From: Glandiceps talaboti
Taxonomy: Eukaryota > Hemichordata > Enteropneusta > Spengelidae
Direction: 5' to 3'
Assembly: GCF_964340395.1 (NCBI RefSeq)
Contig: NC_135559.1
Location: 24,631,072 to 24,695,071 of the forward strand
DNA length: 64,000 bases
The position numbers and the translations under genes were made by a program. The notes below the pieces were generated by a model. The model saw nothing but the letters and a program-made list of their open reading frames with translations, was not told the DNA's origin and did not search any database. Positions 48,476 through 57,643 of this stretch are shown here, piece after piece (the first letter of the stretch is position 1; each line of letters opens with the position of its first letter).

Positions 48476-48781
48476 TTAGGAATTTATTTTCTCTCGAAAG
48501 TCATAGCTTGTTACATCACGCAATTCACCGATTTTTGGGGATAAATGGCGCACATCTGTACTGCCAGCTTCATCACATTCCTGTAAAGTTGTTATAGCGT
48601 ACCGAATGTAATTGAAGACTTCATTTGGAATATCAAAACTAAGGGCATGCCAAACCAATTCTTCTTCAACCAAAACAACTTTATGGACTGCATTATTCAA
48701 CTGATTAAACTCTGAAACATCATCCAAGGATCTAACGATTCCAGGCATATATTCACATAGATTTATAAGCTCAGTCGCCAT
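48476..48781 (-). CDS. 101-residue ORF, possible integrase-type transposase N-terminus
   Basis: ATG at 48781 opens 101 codons beginning MATELINLCEYMPGIVRSLD and ending with TSYDFREKINS and a stop. It is acidic and leucine-rich, probably helical, without signal peptide or membrane segment, and uses mixed codons in contrast with the AT-rich arms. My recollection is that a similar N-terminal region precedes an integrase-like catalytic core in orphan animal transposase-type proteins; this cannot be checked here. No catalytic DDE residues are present, so at best this is the first exon or a truncated remnant. A palindromic TACGTCATATGACGTA lies about 55 bp upstream. It sits centrally in the 6.2-kb element. 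Confidence 0.5.
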   Translation of the reverse strand: MATELINLCEYMPGIVRSLDDVSEFNQLNNAVHKVVLVEEELVWHALSFDIPNEVFNYIRYAITTLQECDEAGSTDVRHLSPKIGELRDVTSYDFREKINS

Positions 48782-48835
48782 GATGCATATGATAGTCAGT
48801 TAGTGATAAATCGTGATTGGAGAGAAGTGATGCAA

Positions 48836-48853
48836 ATACGTCATATGACGTAT
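48836..48853. promoter_or_regulatory. CRE-like 18-bp palindrome upstream of the ORF
   Basis: ATACGTCATATGACGTAT is a perfect palindrome made of two TGACGTA half-sites known from CREB/ATF binding sequences. It lies 55-72 bp upstream of the 101-codon frame. A related CATGACGTAG is at 45884. Promoter role is inferred from position only. Confidence 0.4.
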
Positions 48854-48854
48854 C

Positions 48855-49075
48855 GTAGGCCCCTGAACATGGTTTGCAGGCATAGAGATTAAATTAATTA
48901 TTGTATTTTGGTGGAGATCTCACTGTAGTTGAAGAAATTTATTCACTGTGCTTGATAACCATGTTCCGGGCCAAATACGTTGCACGTTGCAGTCATAGGA
49001 CGAATCTATGGCCCCGAACCATGGTTTTCAAGCATAGTGAATAAATTACTTTAAACTATGGTGAGATCTCTGCCA
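48855..49075. repeat. Inner modules of the 6.2-kb element
   Basis: Alternating-orientation copies of a module with AACCATG(G)TTC(T)GGGGCC or its inverse (48857, 48957, 49011, plus 45847 in the left arm), and of GGAGATCTCAC / GTGAGATCTC (48913, 49061). GTGAGATC also marks the outer edges of the arms (45046, 49803). The inverted arms are therefore modular and partly nested. Confidence 0.65.
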
Positions 49076-49830
49076 AAATAAAATCAATTGTAATTGTAAT
49101 TGTTCAAGTTTAAGTTATAAACTAAACATGGTTTGCATTTATAGAGAATAAATTAAAGCACGAACAAGAATCAAAATAAAGACTTAAATAACAAAATAAT
49201 GAATTGAAAAAAATAATGATAAGAGAACATCATTATCATAATATATTGCTGAGAATGTTTAAATTGTCTTAGCAAATGAAATAATTTAAAACGATAAATA
49301 ATCAAAATAAATAATAATGGTGATGAAAAGAGAAATCAGATGCAAAATACAGACTTAAATAACGAAATTATAAATTTTATAAATAATTTAATGTTAAGAA
49401 ATAAAGCCAAATGATTAAATAAGCAAGTTTCTTGACGTAAGTCAAATAATTCAACTTGAATTAATAATAGAAAATTAAAAATAAAAAGCAAATTAAGAAC
49501 AAATACAGAAATGATTAAAATAAATATAAGTGAATATATAAAGAAATAATTATAATAAATATGTGAACAAAAAATGAAATTGTGGAAATATTTAATAACG
49601 AAATTATAAATTCTAAAAATAATTACAGAAATAATTATATTATAAAAAAGTGAATAAATACAGAAATAATTGTGGAAATATTTAATAATGAAATATAAAT
49701 TTTAAAAATAATTACATAAATAATTGAAATCAAAAAAGTGAATAAATACAGAAATAATTGTGGAAATCTTAAAATACATTAAATACATTTATTTTGATGG
49801 GGATCTCACCCCATAACACGCCGCCATAGG
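49075..49830 (-). repeat. Right arm of the long inverted repeat
   Basis: Inverse of 45030-45865 with the same landmarks. Locally expanded by extra copies of AATAATTGTGGAAATATTTA and AATAAATACAGAAATAATT (49570-49770), so it is not a strict mirror of the left arm. It ends outward with GGGGATCTCACCCCATAA. Confidence 0.88.
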
Positions 49831-49892
49831 CGGCGCAAATGTTTTCAATACAAGTATAAATTCCTGTTTTTTTTCCAGCACTTATCATTAAA

Positions 49893-50736
49893 CAGGGGTC
49901 GAAATAATCAAAAAAAATTCGCTTGATTGGGCTTTCTTTTGTTTATTATCAAAAAATGTCACTTTGAAAGTTTCTGTAGGTACTGAAAAATTCTCTCCAC
50001 AATAAACAGGTGTCCTAAATAATATCAATTTTCATGGCCTAATTAATATTCTTACTATAGCATAGCATACAATTTTTTGTTCACTTGTAAAAAGTAGTTG
50101 TTAAAATAATGTTTCCAGCACTTTCATAAGCTATCAATATAAAAATTAACATTTATTTCAACACTGACGTAAAATCTTTCTAAGTATTTCCTTTTCCACA
50201 ATGTCAATGTATTTTCTTTCCTTCCTCATCCACACCAACTATTTTTCTCCCAGTATGATTTGTTTATATTTTCCTAGTAGTATTTTCAAATAAAATGACT
50301 GTTGTAAAATTTGCAGTTGATTCAAACATCCAAAACCTGAAAAATCATGCTGTAATTTACTATTGATGAACAATATTCAATGAGTCACTGGTCATTCCAG
50401 GTATATTTTCTTGATAGAGTAAACAAAGTGCGTCAAGGACAGCTGGTCCAGATTGTTTTGAAAAGTGGTCAGGCAAGAAAGACTTCTTCTCAATATTGCT
50501 ACAATGTTATAATTTACAAGACTTGTTGGCACCATGGTTATACAATGTATCCAAAGTCCTATCAGACATGTGCAGTGTCTGATAAGTACAGCATGAACAC
50601 AGGCAAAAACATATCCCTGATCAATAATCATAAGAAATTCTCCTTGCTCCTTGGGACAAGTACTTTTCAAAACAACTTGCCCAAGCCTTGAAATCACTTG
50701 CCTGGGGCAAGTAAAAGGCCATTATTTCGACCCCTG
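49893..50736 (+). mobile_element. 844-bp hAT-like non-autonomous element
   Basis: Perfect 16-bp inverted ends CAGGGGTCGAAATAAT, flanked by TTAAA on both sides (49888-49892 and 50737-50741). No transposase; overlapping frames at 50380-50697 on both strands have no support. CAGGG-type ends fit hAT, but hAT usually makes 8-bp duplications and only 5 bp match here. A broken relative lies at 18850-18971. Inserted in the right side of the 6.2-kb element. Confidence 0.78.
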
Positions 50737-50914
50737 TTAAAGCATGCACTATATAGCTCTGCTTTAAACCCAAGTGCACACAAAGTTTTCCTTTCCTGTT
50801 CTGACCCATGAAAACATATTTCAGGATTTTTGTTGCAATATCTCAAGTTATTTACAGGTACAGTTGTGAACCATTGTGACGTGGTATAGGTATGAACAAC
50901 GCATTACAAACTTA

Positions 50915-51075
50915 ATGACTAATTAAAAAAAAAAAATTTGCACTGCTACTCCATTTGAAAAAAAAAATTGATGCAGGACTGACAGTAGAAAAAAAAATGC
51001 TGTCACTGAAAAAAAAATTTGCTCCCATACCTACTTCCGCCATACCCCCCCCCCCGAAATCAAATGGTTCTCCCC
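50915..51075. repeat. A-rich right terminal block of the 6.2-kb element
   Basis: Blocks of A8-A11 followed by ATTTGC or ATTGATG, then CCATACCCCCC..GAAATCAAATGGTTCTCCCC. This mirrors the left terminal block (44855-45005), where A9-A13 runs are followed by TTGTC. Confidence 0.8.
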
Positions 51076-51282
51076 TAATGTAGAACATTCTAAGGCTAGT
51101 CAAACTATATATGAATGCATACACGATTTACTGGTGAATGGTGAAAACATTTTAATATTTGGTGAACGCGATTGATATCTGGAGATGTGAATTAGGTTTT
51201 ACTTCCTGGTGAATTGTGATCTAAAGAGGACTATAACCCCCAACCAACCCACCCACCCACGCTTTCTGGTGCTATTTTAACA

Positions 51283-51715
51283 TTAGATTAGATTAGATTA
51301 GATTAGATTAGATTAGATTACTTTATTGACCAATACGACTATAAAAAATCGAAAAGGAATATGTCTTGGTGTTGCTAAAACGATCAACAGCACATGACAA
51401 ATACAGCATGATACACACATATACAGTACATACAGTACAATAATACAATACGATAAAATACTGTACAATAAGGTAGAAATATATACTAATCACAACTCTT
51501 GTGATAAAAGGAATTGATCCATTCCGATAGGATAGTAAAATGACTCAGGAGGAGTTTTGTGAAGTTATTGCTCTCAGATAAAAACTATTCTTAAAACGTG
51601 TAGTTTTGGTTCTAAGACATCTGAAACGTTTCCCAGAGGGGAGTAATTTAAAAAGGCTGTTTGCTGGGTGAGAAGTGTCATTAATGATATTTATACATTT
51701 ACCAGATAGACGTGC
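51283..51715 (-). mobile_element. Non-LTR retrotransposon (Rex1/CR1-like), 3' part
   Basis: On the minus strand it encodes YHARLSGKCINIIND, then PANSLFKLLPSGKRFR and KTTRFKNSFYLRAI, the C-terminal end of a Rex1/CR1-type polyprotein, followed by AATAAA and a (TAATC)n tail (51283-51320 on plus). Its upstream part resumes at 53071-53290 after an inserted LINE. Same family type as the fragment at 24585. Confidence 0.82.
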
Positions 51716-51721
51716 ATGATA

Positions 51722-53070
51722 AGGAATAAAAAGGAATAAAATCATCCACCCAAACCAAGCAGGTTTCAGACACAAACATAGAACTGTCGACCATATTTTA
51801 ACACGTACTGCACACTATTATAAAGAAATACCATTCAAGAAATAAGAAAATCTACTGTTGCTTTGTGGACCTCAAAAATTGTTTTGACACAATTTGGAGA
51901 AAAGCACTACACTATAAATTACTCTGCAACAACATCAACGGAAAAGTATACAACATAATGTAGAACATGTACACAAATATGAACTTCGCCGTGAAATTAA
52001 ATGATGTAATAACAGAAAAGTTCCAAATTGATAATGGAGTTAAGCAAGGATGTCATCTAAGCCTGATATTGTTTAATATCTTTGTAAATGATTTCATTAC
52101 CGGACTCGCAAACATTGAAACAAATGCACCAGAGCTCAATAACAAAACAATCAACAGCCTATTATATGCAGATGATATTGTATTGATGTCAACGTCCTAT
52201 GAAGGAATACAGAATGCACTGGACTACCTTCATCGATACACAACAGACTGGCAATTACAAGTAAACACAAATAAAACACAAATAATGGTATTCAGAAAAT
52301 GAGGATGCAAACAAGATACAAGACAATTCAAATGGTTCTATGAGCTCCACAGCAGACAGACTCTCAGACAAAGCCAGCAAAGCTGCAAGAATCCAGTCAC
52401 AGATATATACAACAAATATGAACTGTATCAAGATAAAGGAAAAACTCATGAATACAACACAACTACCTATCCTAACATATGCTGGAGAAATATGGGGTGT
52501 TCTCCAAAATCAAACAACTTGGGACAAAACAAAGATTTGCCATTGAGAAGGGCAGACATACAAAACCCAAAACACTAGTGGAAGACAGACTATGTAAACA
52601 TTGTAAAGAAATAGAAGATGAAAGACATCATCTAATTCATTGTAAATTATATACAAAACAGAGAAAAAATGTTTAATATTATTACTACTGTAAACCCAAA
52701 CTTTATACATTTAGATGTAAACATTGTAAAGAAATAGAAGATGAAAGACATCATCTAATTCATTGTAAATTATATACAAAACAGAGAAAAAATGTTTAAT
52801 ATTATTACTACTGTAAACCCAAACTTTATACATTTAGATGGAGTAGAGCAATTTACATAATACTACAATCAAAACATAAGGATATTATAACTGCTCTTTT
52901 CATATACCTGAATAGTAGTAAATAGACAAACACTAGAACTATTCTATACTTTCATATTTATAACTTAGTTATTTACTTAGATTATTATTAACTTTATTTC
53001 TTTTAAATACCAAATTAGAAATGTAAAATTTTCTAAACGGTTGAAATAAAGTTTTATCTTATCTTATCTT
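51722..53070 (+). mobile_element. Inserted non-LTR retrotransposon with 6-bp duplication
   Basis: Flanked by ATGATA at 51716-51721 and 53071-53076 and lying inside another LINE. 5'-truncated. It codes in broken frames for reverse-transcriptase blocks NQAGFRHKHRTVDHI, CFVDLKNCFDTIWR, IDNGVKQGCHLSLILFNIF and the catalytic LLYADDIVLM, then QLQVNTNKTQIMVFRK (stop at 52302). A C-terminal zinc-knuckle segment RLCKHCKEIEDERHHLIHC follows. The 3' end has GAAATAAAG and a (TTATC)n tail. Frameshifts near 51845 and 52300 and a stop at 51963 mean it is dead. Confidence 0.88.
52593..52838 (+). repeat. 123-bp perfect tandem duplication in the LINE
   Basis: Two head-to-tail copies (starting 52593 and 52716) covering the zinc-knuckle codons, the stop and the start of the 3' UTR. 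They appear identical, so the duplication is recent. Confidence 0.93.
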
Positions 53071-53290
53071 ATGATACAATGACTCAATGGAAGGTAACTT
53101 AGCTCCAATGATTTTAGAAGCAGTTTTAACTATGCTTTCAAGGTTGTTTTTCTTCTGTTTTTCTGTCTTTGTGGCATTACCATACCACACGATTATAGTG
53201 AAGGTACATACACTTTCTATGACTGCTCTATAAAAACGAACCAATATCGTTTCACCAAACTTCTTTAGTTTCCTTAACATGTCAAGGTAG
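53071..53290 (-). mobile_element. Non-LTR retrotransposon (Rex1/CR1-like), upstream part
   Basis: Encodes LRKLKKFGETILVRFYRAVI, then TFTIIVWYGNATKTEKQ and TASKIIGAKLPSIESLYH, breaking at the ATGATA duplication. The protein continues at 51715 with HARLSGK, confirming the two parts are one element split by insertion. It is 5'-truncated near 53290. Confidence 0.85.
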
Positions 53291-53329
53291 TAATAATACT
53301 ACATAAAATTTGAATCAAAATAAAAGGGA

Positions 53330-53870
53330 GCAGTGTGAGGGTAGGTACATGTAATACAGGAGGGGGTTCCCCTTGAGCCCTTTCAAGGACTAAAACTAAA
53401 AAAAGTGCTATCTGGTATTATTTTAACATGACACGGTAATAACAATACCCTCTCCTGATCACAATTGAAATTTTAATTCAGAATACTATCACCGACAAAA
53501 ATTCTCAGAGTATAGCTTGGAAGACTGGTTGAGAGTCATTATTTTTTTTTCCACCTGCTTGCCTGAGAATAATTTTTTTTCTCCTTCGCTGCTGGCAACT
53601 TTTTTGTCTTTGCTTCTTTGAGATATCCAGATTTTTTTTACATCAATGTTGAACACCTACTTTTGTTGCCACAATTTTCTGTTTGGTTTTCGCACAGGGT
53701 AATACAGAGAGTAAACAGATGCTGTTCTATCACACACAGATTTTATTTAGAAATATTTCATACATGTTTGATTTTCAATTAAATAAACATCATTGACAGT
53801 TTTTATGCCATGGTATGATGACACACTGAAAATACAAATCGGAAACTTGATTGGTGAGCTCAAACATTCA
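53330..53870. repeat. Dispersed repeat fragments
   Basis: 53355-53440 has GGGGGTTCCCCTTGAGCCC, CAAGGACTAAAACT and TATTATTTTAACATGACACG, related to 44150-44205. 53540-53640 has T-runs (TTTTTTTTCC, AATTTTTTTTCTCC) like the A-rich terminal blocks of the 6.2-kb element. No gene. Confidence 0.5.
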
Positions 53871-53874
53871 GATA

Positions 53875-54595
53875 GACCGGTCAGTTTCTCCAGCTTGGGG
53901 GATGGGAAGGGGTGGGGGGGGGGGGGGTGTCATAATTTGTCCATTGGGCCGACAAAAAGTCACTGACCCCCTTTAATAAGGTTTCATAGCTTCTGGACAG
54001 TAAGCTGTAGAGGGAAGAGTTTTGAGACCTCGATATGTCCACCTCTTGTGTGAGTGTGTGTGAGTGTATGTGAGGGGGGGGGGGGGTTCTAGGGGGTTTC
54101 CCCCTTGAAGCCCTGGAGGTTTTTTACTTCTAAAGGCAATGTTTAGGCTATTCATAGACACTTTCAGACAATAATTTGCAAGCATTACAAGACAGCTCTA
54201 ACATGTATAAAGCAACTACATAAGGTTGAAACATTTTTGAAATAAAGTTTCATAGCATCTTGACAGTAAGTGGTGGAGGAAAGAACTTTGATTTGAAACT
54301 GGAACATGTCTACCTCTTATGGGGGTTCTAGGGGGTCTCCCCCTTGAAGCCCTGGAGGTTTTTTACTTCTAAAGGCAATGTTTAGGCCATTCACAGACAC
54401 TTTCAGACAATAATTTGCAAGCTTTACAAGACAGCTCTAACATGTAAAAAGCAACTACACATGGTTTAAACATTTTTGAAATAAAGTTTCATAGCATCTT
54501 GACAGTAAGAGGTGGAGGGAAGAACTTTGATTTGAGGCTTGGGCATGTCTACCTCTTATGGGGGGTCCTAGGGGGTCTCCCCTAGAAGCTTTTGA
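53875..54595 (+). mobile_element. Harbinger-type family 1, truncated copy D
   Basis: Starts with a degenerate end GACCGGTCAGTTTCTCCAGC, a G-run and GGGCCGACAAAAAGTCACTG. It then carries three roughly 220-bp internal repeats, each with CTTGACAGTAAG or CTGGACAGTAAG and GGGGGTCTCCCCCTTGAAGC or a variant. It breaks at about 54595 without a right end. More diverged than copies A-C. Confidence 0.8.
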
Positions 54596-54599
54596 AGTT

Positions 54600-55050
54600 T
54601 GAAGAAGAAAACAAAAAGTTGGTATTCGGACAATGTTCTATGACATACATGTGCATATCCATTTTCGATGTGATACGATCCAAAATGTCTGCCTGGCAGC
54701 CATTTTGTTTGCAAATTTTCCATGTCCAAAGCCATAACTCAGACATGCTTGAACAGATCTTATTCAAAGTTGGTATTAGGACATGCTTGAACAGGTTCCC
54801 CCCCCCTCCCCGTACCCTACCCATCCTTTATTGTTGAATGGTTTATTCCGTCACTCATCTTGAAGAGTAGGCATGTCACATGTCCATGACATTCACAAGC
54901 CATTAACGGTCCAAGTGCAACAAACCCGCGGGCTTGCCTGACGAAAACGGGTGTCATAAAAGTTGTTTGCATCTCTAAAGCTGTTTGTAGTGTTACTTAT
55001 AATAGCCTAATAAATTGATAACAACTGATATTAGACGGAGATAAGGTTTG
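54600..55050. repeat. Dispersed repeat, no gene
   Basis: Contains GGACAATGTTCTATGACATA and GGCAGCCATTTTGTTTGC, and two copies of AGTTGGTATT(A/C)GGACA with GACATGCTTGAACAG. Looks like dispersed repeat; the overlapping frames on both strands have no support. Confidence 0.45.
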
Positions 55051-55052
55051 CC

Positions 55053-55490
55053 TCAATTGACCCACTCCTTAGAAATGATCTTATGCTGTGAACTACACTG
55101 TTTACTTGTGTTATGTAAGAGCCCATCATCACATGTGTAAATATTGGTACTCTTTGATAACAAGTGGACTTGCTTCTTTAGTGGCTTGTCCCAGTAATGC
55201 GAACGAGGAGACACAACATGAGTAGGCATGTTCCATGTCCAACGATAAAACCCAATCATAGTGGGGAGTATGTCATTCTCAATGACTTGTTTGAACATAT
55301 CTTTGAAAGTTTCATCACTTTTGTTCAAGTCATAATTAATATATCTATTAGACGTCTTGAATTCAGGAATATCATTGAATAAATCATCGTCCATATGGTC
55401 TACTTGTTTGAGATCCTTGAGGTCAACGGATTTTATGATTATGCAGTGTATATAACACTTATGATTTTCATATTCGTATTTGAAATCCAA
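55053..55490 (-). CDS. 145-residue ORF of unknown origin in an AT-rich island
   Basis: A complete frame on the minus strand starting MDFKYEYENHK, with an acidic patch DDDLFNDIPEF, a central IGFYRWTWNMPTHVVSP stretch and a C-terminal part with several Cys and His (IYTCDD, KQCSSQHK). No signal peptide or membrane segment. Coding-like sequence with the same Lys/Asn/Ile-rich composition continues upstream to about 56040 in broken frames, so this is probably the C-terminal part of a longer decayed gene. Family not recognised. Confidence 0.45.
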   Translation of the reverse strand: MDFKYEYENHKCYIHCIIIKSVDLKDLKQVDHMDDDLFNDIPEFKTSNRYINYDLNKSDETFKDMFKQVIENDILPTMIGFYRWTWNMPTHVVSPRSHYWDKPLKKQVHLLSKSTNIYTCDDGLLHNTSKQCSSQHKIISKEWVN

Positions 55491-55494
55491 TGAT

Positions 55495-56040
55495 TCTTTA
55501 AGAAATTAATTTTCTTTTAATCATAAGTTCGTTTACCTGAGAATGTGATAATTTTTTTGTTTGATATATTATACAAATGCTTCATTTTCAATCTGTAGTA
55601 ATCACCTTTGATGTTTTTAATCAGTTTATTTTCTTTTTTGATATATCGTCCTTGTCTATTGTCTATTAATGTATCAACGGTTAATGTATTTTTATTCCAG
55701 ATATAAATTCTTTAAACTTTTCATCAATTTTTTATGCTTTTTATAATACTTTTCTAATTCACTTTTATGTTTGTTGATAGCATCACTTATTATTTTTTCA
55801 AGCGGTATTTTAAGCACATTATTATTGGTTAATTGATAACAATTTAATAAGGTTTGATAAGGTGGCACCATTAATTTTTATTAGATGATTAGTTAATAGA
55901 TGTTTAGCATAACTATTTACCTTTTCGGTAAGATCTTTTTTCAATAATAAATGTTAGTTGGTTTTTTGTCAATTTTGATAAAGTAGATTTATCCATACTA
56001 TATATTAATAATATTTTTTTAACTTTATTTTAACTTTACT
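55495..56040 (-). pseudogene. Frameshifted upstream coding relic
   Basis: From an ATG at about 56002 the minus strand gives MDKSTLSKLTKNQL, then, shifting frames several times, Lys/Leu-rich segments such as LEKIISDAINKHKSELE and LIDNRQGRYIKKEN, and stops just before the 145-codon frame. It has a helical, coiled-coil-like composition. The successive segments join in one direction, which suggests a once-continuous gene now broken. I do not reconstruct it. Function unknown. Confidence 0.4.
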
Positions 56041-56445
56041 GAATGGCTTGAAGAAATATTATTTATATATATAGTATAATGGAAAACTATAATAAATAAG
56101 CAAGAAGGTTATGTCATTCATGTAGACCACTGAGCACCAATAAAAGGTAACAATTCTAACCAGGGTTATTATAATAATAGTATAAGAGCAAAGAATGGTA
56201 AACAAAGGGATTATATAACACAGATTCATATGGGAATGTTATAATGGAATAATAACAGATGATAAAATAATTAATCACATCAATTATGATAAACTTAATA
56301 ATTGATTGGAAAACTTACAATTAGTAACACAACAGGAGAACTGCCAAAAATCTGCTAAAAATAGTGATTACAAGTTTACTGCGCCAAAAATCATGAAAAC
56401 AAAAAAAAACACATGTGTTATAGTTACTAATCTACAACACTAGGG

Positions 56446-56700
56446 TTGTCGGTGGCCGAGTGGTTAGCTCGCATGTCGAACCTGCCAGGTGTCGGTGGCC
56501 GAGTGGTTAGCTCGCAGTCGAACCCGCCAGGTGTCGGCTTGGTTTGATATAAAGTTTAAGAATGCCGAACAACGCAGGTTTGAATTCCCCGGTACTCAGG
56601 TTTCCTCCTGCTTCTTCAACAGTACAGCACTAGGGTGCTGCTCTTATGGCAACCATTCAAGAAATTTCTGAATTTATTTGGATGAATAAAGATTATTATA
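56446..56700 (+). mobile_element. tRNA-derived SINE with duplicated head
   Basis: GTCGGTGGCCGAGTGGTTAG occurs twice (about 56449 and 56493), each followed by CTCGCA and TCGAAC(C)CGCCAGGTGTCGG. The A-box TGGCCGAGTGG is intact; the B-box is compressed. The body contains AACAACGCAGGTTTGAATTC and CTCAGGTTTCCTCCTGC, shared with the SINE at 19986. It ends near GAATAAAGATTATTA. Inserted in the AT-rich island, whose GC content it interrupts. Confidence 0.78.
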
Positions 56701-56819
56701 CAAACTGGCGAGGTATTGTATTTTAACTCAATGTATGCAATCCAACAACACCTGGGTATCGATGCAGGTATTGTGAAAGTATCAACAATTGTAAATATAG
56801 AAACTAAATGGTAATTCAT

Positions 56820-57050
56820 ATAAATTCAAATATATTGATAAAAGTGAGTTGCCAGATAATTATTTCAAATCAGCTAACATTAGACATAGACATGTAAGTG
56901 ATGGCAATGAGAAGATAGGTCAGAAGGAAGCACTGAAAAAGTGGGTATGGTACATAAGACGTATTTTTACCCTAAATGTAGTAAATTGTTGAAAAATGGA
57001 AGCAGATATGTACACAATAAAAGTTGTAAATAAAAAGTGTATATATTCAT
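56820..57050 (+). pseudogene. Plus-strand coding relic with C2HC-like finger
   Basis: Short plus-strand stretches read YKFKYIDKSELPDNYF and, in another frame, YFYPKCSKLLKNGSRYVHNK followed by SC, a Cys-Cys-His-Cys pattern like a zinc finger. Frames are broken. Neighbouring frames run on the minus strand, so the island has coding traces in both directions. Confidence 0.3.
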
Positions 57051-57108
57051 AATCAACATTATGATTACAAATTTAACTATTTTTTCTTCACAATTTATCA
57101 AATAATTT

Positions 57109-57324
57109 CTAGTGTATAATTCTATTCTTCTTTGTTTTCAAAACAGGTATTTTCTTTGCTTCCTCGTGTTCATCAATTTTATGTAATATCCCACTAAAAG
57201 CTACATTATAGTTTATCATATTTTTATGATTACTATCTTGTTGTTTTTCAAATGTTCTTTCTAATTTGGTAAAATGGTATGTTATTTTATCCCATAATGA
57301 CCCTTTTATATCTAAATCATACAT
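57109..57324 (-). CDS. 71-residue ORF, unknown
   Basis: Minus-strand frame starting MYDLDIKGSLWDK with a helical charged middle (FTKLERTFEKQQ) and a basic end. It lies 3' of the zinc-ribbon relic in the same direction and has similar composition, so it may be the next part of the same decayed gene. Family not recognised. Confidence 0.3.
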   Translation of the reverse strand: MYDLDIKGSLWDKITYHFTKLERTFEKQQDSNHKNMINYNVAFSGILHKIDEHEEAKKIPVLKTKKNRIIH

Positions 57325-57354
57325 TATTCAATAAAGTGCTTTCCTTTTATAAAT

Positions 57355-57594
57355 ACTTTTTTTGTTGTATTGTACATCTATCATAGACAACATATTCAGG
57401 CACACAATAATTGTAACCATAAACTAAACCACAATTCGGACATATGTACACATTGTTATCATCCGATAGATCTATATTACATTCATCACATATATTATTT
57501 TAGTGTTTAACTGGTTCATATGGTAATCATCGGGGAAAACTTTATTATATTCACTTAGAAAATATTCTTTTAATAATCTAATATCGTTTTCCAT
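57355..57594 (-). pseudogene. Zinc-ribbon protein relic
   Basis: An ATG at about 57594 on the minus strand starts MENDIRLLKEYFLSEYNKVF. After a one-base shift near 57500 comes ICDECNIDLSDDNNVYICPN and CGLVYGYNYC: a CxxC, 14 residues, CxxC zinc ribbon. Such ribbons occur in TFIIB/TFIIS-like factors and in transcription-factor-like proteins of large DNA viruses and virus-like transposons. The frame stops at about 57361. Origin is not settled, and I give no repaired version. Confidence 0.45.
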
Positions 57595-57643
57595 TATATA
57601 TATATATATATATATAATGGAAAACGATATTAGATTATTAAAA

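Larger units (their letters stand above)
44855..51075. mobile_element. 6.2-kb long-inverted-repeat transposon (TAA duplication)
   Basis: Ends are the 20-bp GGGGAGAACCATTTGATTTC at left and its inverse at right, each followed inward by a G-run, then GTATGG. Both flanks carry TAA (44852-44854 and 51076-51078). Inside each end are A-rich blocks, then AT-rich inverted arms of about 0.8 kb (45030-45865 and 49075-49830), which begin with GGGGTGAGATCCCC. The right side was lengthened by an 844-bp hAT-like insertion and the left centre by a family-1 Harbinger-type copy. The TAA duplication and G-rich ends suggest PIF/Harbinger, yet the long arms and the internal frame are not typical of it. Confidence 0.7.

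Noticed and set aside
50380-50697. 103- and 101-codon frames on opposite strands
   Set aside because: Both lie inside a non-autonomous transposon, are mutually antisense and resemble no transposase.
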